Source: Limnohabitans sp. Rim8
GTDB lineage: Bacteria; Pseudomonadota; Gammaproteobacteria; Burkholderiales; Burkholderiaceae_C
Reading direction: 5' to 3'
Assembly: GCA_945877725.1 (NCBI GenBank)
Contig: CAMDXR010000117.1
Coordinates: 1 to 8,708, forward strand
DNA: 8,708 nucleotides
The notes under the pieces: model-generated
Seen by the model: the letters and a program-made list of their open reading frames with translations, nothing else
The model's database searches: none
Told to the model about the DNA's origin: nothing
Part shown: piece after piece, positions 5,693 to 8,708 of the stretch
Numbering within the stretch: the first letter of the stretch is position 1
How the letters are laid out: each line of letters starts with the position of its first letter
Program-made: the position numbers and the translations under genes

Positions 5693-7246
5693 TCAATTTA
5701 AAACGGCAACAGGCAAGCGATCGGTGGTGGGCAAGCCTGACCGGGCCCAAGAGGCCAAGCCTCCCCGGTACCAAATGACCCGGGTGTAGCCAATTTGGCG
5801 TGCACGCATGGCAGCGTTCACCGACAACCAACATTCAGAACTCGCACAGTAAAAAACCACGGGCTGGTTCATGTCGGGGACCGCGGCCAACATCATGTTG
5901 CGAAAGCGTTCAGAGAAAGCGGCTTCTTTTTTTTCATCCTCGAAAGCCAAGCCGCCGTGAATGAAGTTCAAAGCACCTGGAATCATGGGGCCGGAGGTCG
6001 CTACATCAACCAACACGGGACGTTCGGTTTGCTTCAGCGCAGTCACCATTTCGTGGGTGTTCCAACGCACCACGCCCTCTAGTTCGCGCGGTGTCATGCC
6101 TGTCAATTGGTGTATTTGGCGAAGTTTGGAGGGTTTTAGGGTCCCAACTTCTTGACTTTCTTGCGCTGAAACTTCCGGGGTTGGCAAGGGCATGCTCTGG
6201 AAGGTTTTTTGGAGGGCTTCGGTTTGGAGTGCTTCGTTCTCGTCGTCGGGCGTCAGTTCGTGGTCATTGAGGGCGACCAAGCGACAAAGTTTGGGGTTGT
6301 TTTTGGGATGGTTACAAAGGTAGAGCGCCCGCAACAAGGCCATGCCCGGCTCATCGATCCCCCAAGCGGCACCGTAACCGGGCTTAGCTGTGCCAAACGC
6401 CAAAGCCTTATGGGTGTTGGCTGTCAGGTAATTTTGGAATGCGCCTCGGAATGTGGTCATGCATGCAGCTTGGCCTTTGCAATAACGCTCCATCAGTTTG
6501 TCTGAACGATCTTGGTTTTGAAGGGTGGGTGGGCCGAGTTTTCGACCAAAATAGGTCATCTGCAATTTCATGCTTTCAGGCAGTTCCAGCACTTCGGTTT
6601 GGGCTTGAGTGACCAAGCCCAGTGACAAGGCATCTTTCCCCTGGTGTTGTTGGCAGTCTGAAAACGGGGTTTGTCCCGTTGGGCAAAACCACGGCGTACG
6701 GTCTTTTTCCAAATTGCGTTCGATTTCCCGGATACGCAAAAATCCGCCAGACTCTTTGATGTCGTACAAAGCTTGGTTGATGACGGTGCTGTCGAACTTT
6801 TCCCCCAACTGCTGTTTGTACAAGGCATACATCTGTGGCATGGCTTGAGGGTTGACTTGCTTGGTGTCTTTTGAATGGGCGCCGTGGATGCCCAACAGGG
6901 TCACTCGGGGTAAGTGGCCTGTACCAAAGGCTCGTTCTTGTCCCGCAATAAAAATCAGAGAACAGGCGGACATGCAATAACCCGACACCACTGTTTTGAT
7001 CTTGGCTTGCTGGACCATGCGGGCCACTTGCATGCCCGTCCATAGGTCGCCACCCGGTCCGTTGACCAGTATCAGGCGTTGTACGCCGTCTTTTGCAAAA
7101 GCCTCCCTGAAGCTTAAAAAGTCACTGTCGACTGTCGGGCCAGTGGCATACAGGTCGTTGCCGAGGCGTTCGAGCTTCATGGCATGTAGATTCGATAACT
7201 GTGCAAAGCATAGAAATATAAAAAATAAGCGGATAAGTTTTTTCAT
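5693..7246 (-). CDS. Exported ClpP-like / rhodanese-like fusion protein
   Basis: A 517-residue protein with an N-terminal signal peptide (MKKLIRLFFIFLCFAQ, likely cut after HA at about 22). Residues 55-125 resemble the ClpP/crotonase-type fold of COG3904-like periplasmic proteins: LVNGPGGD (60-67), SGYCMSACSLIFIAG (88-102) with S93 at the ClpP nucleophile position, and H121 in GIHGAHS at the His position. C91 and C95 flank the serine. The middle (185-330) is Cys-rich (C188, C198, C256, C262, C311, C321), suggesting disulfides in the periplasm. Residues 395-510 form a rhodanese-like domain: VLVDVAT (411-417), IPGALNF, active-site-like loop YCASSECW with C467, then the WYRGG..SW motif. The second Cys at 472 makes a CX4CW arrangement seen in periplasmic rhodanese-like proteins. 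The catalytic role of either domain is inferred. It lies 80 nt upstream of the AtuA gene, whether in the same operon is open. Confidence 0.78.
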   Translation of the reverse strand: MKKLIRLFFIFLCFAQLSNLHAMKLERLGNDLYATGPTVDSDFLSFREAFAKDGVQRLILVNGPGGDLWTGMQVARMVQQAKIKTVVSGYCMSACSLIFIAGQERAFGTGHLPRVTLLGIHGAHSKDTKQVNPQAMPQMYALYKQQLGEKFDSTVINQALYDIKESGGFLRIREIERNLEKDRTPWFCPTGQTPFSDCQQHQGKDALSLGLVTQAQTEVLELPESMKLQMTYFGRKLGPPTLQNQDRSDKLMERYCKGQAACMTTFRGAFQNYLTANTHKALAFGTAKPGYGAAWGIDEPGMALLRALYLCNHPKNNPKLCRLVALNDHELTPDDENEALQTEALQKTFQSMPLPTPEVSAQESQEVGTLKPSKLRQIHQLTGMTPRELEGVVRWNTHEMVTALKQTERPVLVDVATSGPMIPGALNFIHGGLAFEDEKKEAAFSERFRNMMLAAVPDMNQPVVFYCASSECWLSVNAAMRARQIGYTRVIWYRGGLASWARSGLPTTDRLPVAVLN

Positions 7247-7277
7247 TTATCAAAAATGTTTGCTTTAAGTTAGAGAA

Positions 7278-7307
7278 ATTTTAGACCAAACGTTTTAAGT
7301 AGGTTAA
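7278..7307 (-). promoter_or_regulatory. Weak candidate sigma70 promoter for the ClpP-like/rhodanese gene
   Basis: On the minus strand TTAACC (7307-7302) and TAAAAT (7283-7278) are 18 bases apart, and the ATG is 31 nt further on. The -10 matches 5/6 and the -35 4/6. The region is AT-rich, so chance matches are likely. The -35 would lie within a few bases of the edge of the RAYT element. Confidence 0.25.
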
Positions 7308-7379
7308 ATTGAATTTAATCGGGGTCAGATCAGAATTGTTCCCGCTAAACTGCGGACACCTTCTTCCAAACTTCAGCCC

Positions 7380-8075
7380 ATGGCCCGCCAACCCCGACTC
7401 ACTGTTGCAGCCTATCCGCACCATGTCATTCAGCGTGGCAACGACCGACAAGCCATCGTGCGTGACGATGCCGACCGGGAGCGTTTGCTGGCGCTGTGGC
7501 ATGAACATGCAAAGACCTTCAAGGTGGCCATTCATGCCTACGTGATCATGGACAACCACTTTCATTTGCTGGTCACGCCGGAAACCGGGCAGGCTTTGCC
7601 GCAGATGATGCAAGCCGTGGGGCGGGCCTATGTGCGTTATTTCAATTTGCGCCATCAGCGCACGGGCACTTTGTGGGAGGGCCGTTACCGCAGCAACCTG
7701 ATCGAAAGTGAGCGCTATCTTTTGGCTTGCATGGTCTACATCGACCTCAATCCCGTGCGCGCGGGCATGGTGGTGCAGGCGGGTGACTTCAAATGGTCCA
7801 GCCATAGGCACTGTATTGGGCAGGTCAGCGACAAATTGGTGACGTCACATGCCCTGTTTTGGGGCTTGGGCAACACGCCTTTTGCCCGCGAGGCGGCCTA
7901 TTCTGAACTGGTTCAGAGCGGATTGGCGCAGAGTCAAAAAGAACAACTGACGCACAGCGCACTGTCAGGGTGGGCTTTGGGATCCAAGGCGTTTGTGGAC
8001 GATTTACAGCAAAGTACCCGCAGACGTCTGTTGCCGGGCAAGGCAGGGCGTCCCTTTAAAAAGCCTGCAATTTAA
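7380..8075 (+). CDS. REP-associated tyrosine transposase (Y1/IS200-like, RAYT)
   Basis: A 231-residue single-stranded DNA transposase of the Y1_Tnp family (PF01797), which cuts and joins hairpin-bearing DNA through a tyrosine. The N-terminal RLTVAAYPHHVIQRGNDRQ is typical of the RAYT group. The HUH metal-binding motif is HFH (60-62, in VIMDNHFHLLVTP). Family blocks YFN (87-89), GTLWEGRYRS (95-104) and YIDLNPVRAGM (120-130) follow. Y113 in ERYLLACMVY is the likely nucleophile, judged by spacing from the HUH motif compared with E. coli TnpA-REP; Y120 is an alternative. The reading frame is intact, so the enzyme may be active. The start at ATG 7380 has no clear ribosome site. The stop codon sits in the spacer side of a 16/17-bp tandem duplication. 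It is divergent from the ClpP-like/rhodanese gene and upstream of gltB on the same strand. Confidence 0.92.
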   Translation: MARQPRLTVAAYPHHVIQRGNDRQAIVRDDADRERLLALWHEHAKTFKVAIHAYVIMDNHFHLLVTPETGQALPQMMQAVGRAYVRYFNLRHQRTGTLWEGRYRSNLIESERYLLACMVYIDLNPVRAGMVVQAGDFKWSSHRHCIGQVSDKLVTSHALFWGLGNTPFAREAAYSELVQSGLAQSQKEQLTHSALSGWALGSKAFVDDLQQSTRRRLLPGKAGRPFKKPAI

Positions 8076-8087
8076 AAAAGCCTGCAA
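8055..8087 (+). repeat. 16/17-bp tandem duplication at the transposase stop
   Basis: TTTAAAAAGCCTGCAA (8055-8070) is followed directly by the same sequence with one extra A (8071-8087). The stop TAA (8073-8075) comes from the start of the second copy, so the duplication sets the protein's last residues. Confidence 0.8.
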
Positions 8088-8110
8088 ATTAATCTGTCCC
8101 CGATTAATTT
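8086..8110. repeat. REP-like hairpin 1, right side of the RAYT element
   Basis: AAATTAATC (8086-8094) pairs perfectly with GATTAATTT (8102-8110) around the 7-nt loop TGTCCCC. It lies 10 nt after the transposase stop and contains a near copy of the element's right-end motif. It could also slow or end transcription. Confidence 0.75.
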
Positions 8111-8127
8111 TTTAATTGATAAAACTC

Positions 8128-8160
8128 AAAATTAATTGGGATCTGACCCCGATTAATTTT
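8128..8160. repeat. REP-like hairpin 2, terminal right end of the RAYT element
   Basis: AAAATTAAT (8128-8136) pairs with ATTAATTTT (8152-8160). After one T-G wobble, GGG (8138-8140) pairs with CCC (8148-8150), leaving the 7-nt loop ATCTGAC. Its right arm is the outer end motif. The hairpin stops one base before the gltB -35 box. Confidence 0.78.
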
Positions 8161-8161
8161 A

Positions 8162-8190
8162 TTGGCATGGATGCTGCTGTGCACTACACT
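8162..8190 (+). promoter_or_regulatory. sigma70-type promoter of gltB
   Basis: TTGGCA (8162-8167; 5/6 match) and TACACT (8185-8190; 4/6 match) are separated by exactly 17 bases. The start of transcription would fall near 8197, giving a leader of about 28 nt. The AT-rich arm of the RAYT hairpin directly upstream could act as an UP-like element. An alternative reading of the same bases as a sigma54 site (GG at 8164-8165, GC at 8176-8177) is possible but less likely. Confidence 0.6.
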
Positions 8191-8213
8191 CCTCGATCTG
8201 CGTAAAAACCCTT

Positions 8214-8218
8214 AGGAG
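8214..8218 (+). promoter_or_regulatory. gltB ribosome binding site
   Basis: AGGAG lies six bases upstream of ATG 8225, the strongest Shine-Dalgarno sequence in the window, and fixes the gltB start. Confidence 0.85.
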
Positions 8219-8224
8219 TGCGCC

Positions 8225-8708
8225 ATGTCCACGGCATCCGAAAAACAACATTTCCAATCGACTGGTCTGTACGACCCCGCCAATGAGCACGATGCTTGTG
8301 GTGTGGGCTTTGTGGCCCACATCAAGGGGCATAAGACCCATGCCATCGTGACGCAGGCACTCTTGATTCTGCAAAACCTGGACCACCGGGGTGCCGTGGG
8401 TGCCGATGCACTCATGGGCGATGGGGCCGGTATCCTGATTCAGTTGCCCGATGCGCTGTACCGCGACGAGATGGCCAAGCAGGGCATTGCCTTGCCGCCG
8501 TTTGGTGAATACGGCGTCGGCATGGTCTTCTTGCCCAAAGAACACGCTTCACGCATGGCCTGCGAGCAAGAACTGGAGCGCGCCGTCAAGGCCGAGGGGC
8601 AAGTGGTGTTGGGCTGGCGCGATGTGCCGGTTAACCGCGAGATGCCGATGTCGCCCACGGTGCGCGAAAAAGAACCGGTGATGCGCCAGATTTTCATTGG
8701 CCGGGGTG
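8225..8708 (+). CDS. gltB: Glutamate synthase (NADPH) large subunit, N-terminal part, cut by window edge
   Basis: The frame runs open from ATG 8225 to the window end, giving the first 161 residues of a protein that is normally about 1,500 long. With the small subunit GltD it makes two glutamates from 2-oxoglutarate and glutamine in the cytoplasm, the GOGAT step of ammonia assimilation. The visible part is the class II glutamine amidotransferase domain. GLYDPANEHDACGVGFVAH (14-32) contains Cys25, which should become the N-terminal nucleophile after removal of a 24-residue propeptide. LDHRGAVGADALMGDGAGI (53-71) is the conserved block that follows. Nothing is broken in this part. The gene has its own promoter and strong ribosome site directly after the RAYT element. 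Identity is close to certain. Confidence 0.96.
   Translation, partial: MSTASEKQHFQSTGLYDPANEHDACGVGFVAHIKGHKTHAIVTQALLILQNLDHRGAVGADALMGDGAGILIQLPDALYRDEMAKQGIALPPFGEYGVGMVFLPKEHASRMACEQELERAVKAEGQVVLGWRDVPVNREMPMSPTVREKEPVMRQIFIGRG

Larger units (their letters stand above)
7312..8160 (+). mobile_element. RAYT-type element with imperfect inverted ends and REP-like hairpins
   Basis: The left end (7312-7331) reads AATTTAATCGGGGTCAGATC, and the right end (8140-8160) carries its reverse complement with one mismatch (17 consecutive bases identical). The single gene between them is a REP-associated tyrosine transposase. On the right a second copy of the end motif, with one base changed, lies at 8092-8111, and both right copies are embedded in hairpins. 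This is the layout of a single-strand-transposase element related to IS200/IS605. Exact boundaries are uncertain, because such elements do not make target duplications and none is seen. Confidence 0.75.

Noticed and set aside
7304..7318. TTAAATT-G-AATTTAA palindrome as an operator
   Set aside because: It is pure AT except for the centre and overlaps the RAYT left end, so it is more likely part of the element edge or chance in AT-rich DNA.
7281..7811. Minus-strand frame of 176 codons across the transposase
   Set aside because: It is antisense to clear transposase motifs and shows no domain of its own.

Overview
The window is about 8.7 kb of moderately GC-rich proteobacterial DNA. It most resembles a Burkholderiales genome, probably Comamonadaceae. 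That placement is an inference from three things: a Bug/TctC-type solute-binding protein, an AtuA-type (DUF1446) pair, and a gltB with a standard proteobacterial N-terminus. No rRNA, tRNA or CRISPR array is visible, and no stretch over 300 bases lacks a gene.

Layout. Positions 1-828 (+) hold the 3' part of a class I SAM-dependent methyltransferase gene whose 5' end lies outside the window. A 146-nt convergent intergenic region follows, with an 18-bp triplicated repeat and a strong minus-strand intrinsic terminator (925-962). From 7246 down to 975, six genes lie on the minus strand. In transcription order they are: an exported ClpP-like/rhodanese fusion protein (7246-5693); an AtuA/DUF1446 large protein (5612-4245); its small AtuA-like partner (4243-3935, 1-nt gap); a TctC/Bug periplasmic binding protein (3911-2931); a RidA-family protein with a signal peptide (2779-2321); and a class V PLP-dependent enzyme with a Tat signal (2303-975). 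The last two are separated by 17 nt and end at the terminator. A REP-associated tyrosine transposase (RAYT) element with imperfect inverted ends and two REP-like hairpins occupies about 7312-8160 (transposase on +). Its right edge lies against a well-formed sigma70-type promoter (8162-8190) for gltB, the glutamate synthase large-subunit gene, which runs off the right end (8225-8708, +).

How the genes may work together. AtuA-large, AtuA-small and TctC look like one transcription unit linking periplasmic capture of a carboxylate to cytoplasmic acyl-CoA-type metabolism; the substrate is not evident. The RidA and Tat-PLP genes form a tight pair whose products should both be outside the cytoplasm. 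RidA proteins normally remove reactive enamine/imine by-products of PLP enzymes, so this pair could be a periplasmic PLP enzyme with its own deaminase. It is the best candidate here for an undescribed system. Other notable points are three short tandem repeats within about 2.1 kb, two of them in-frame hexanucleotide repeats inside coding sequence, and the position of a mobile element at the very edge of the gltB promoter.
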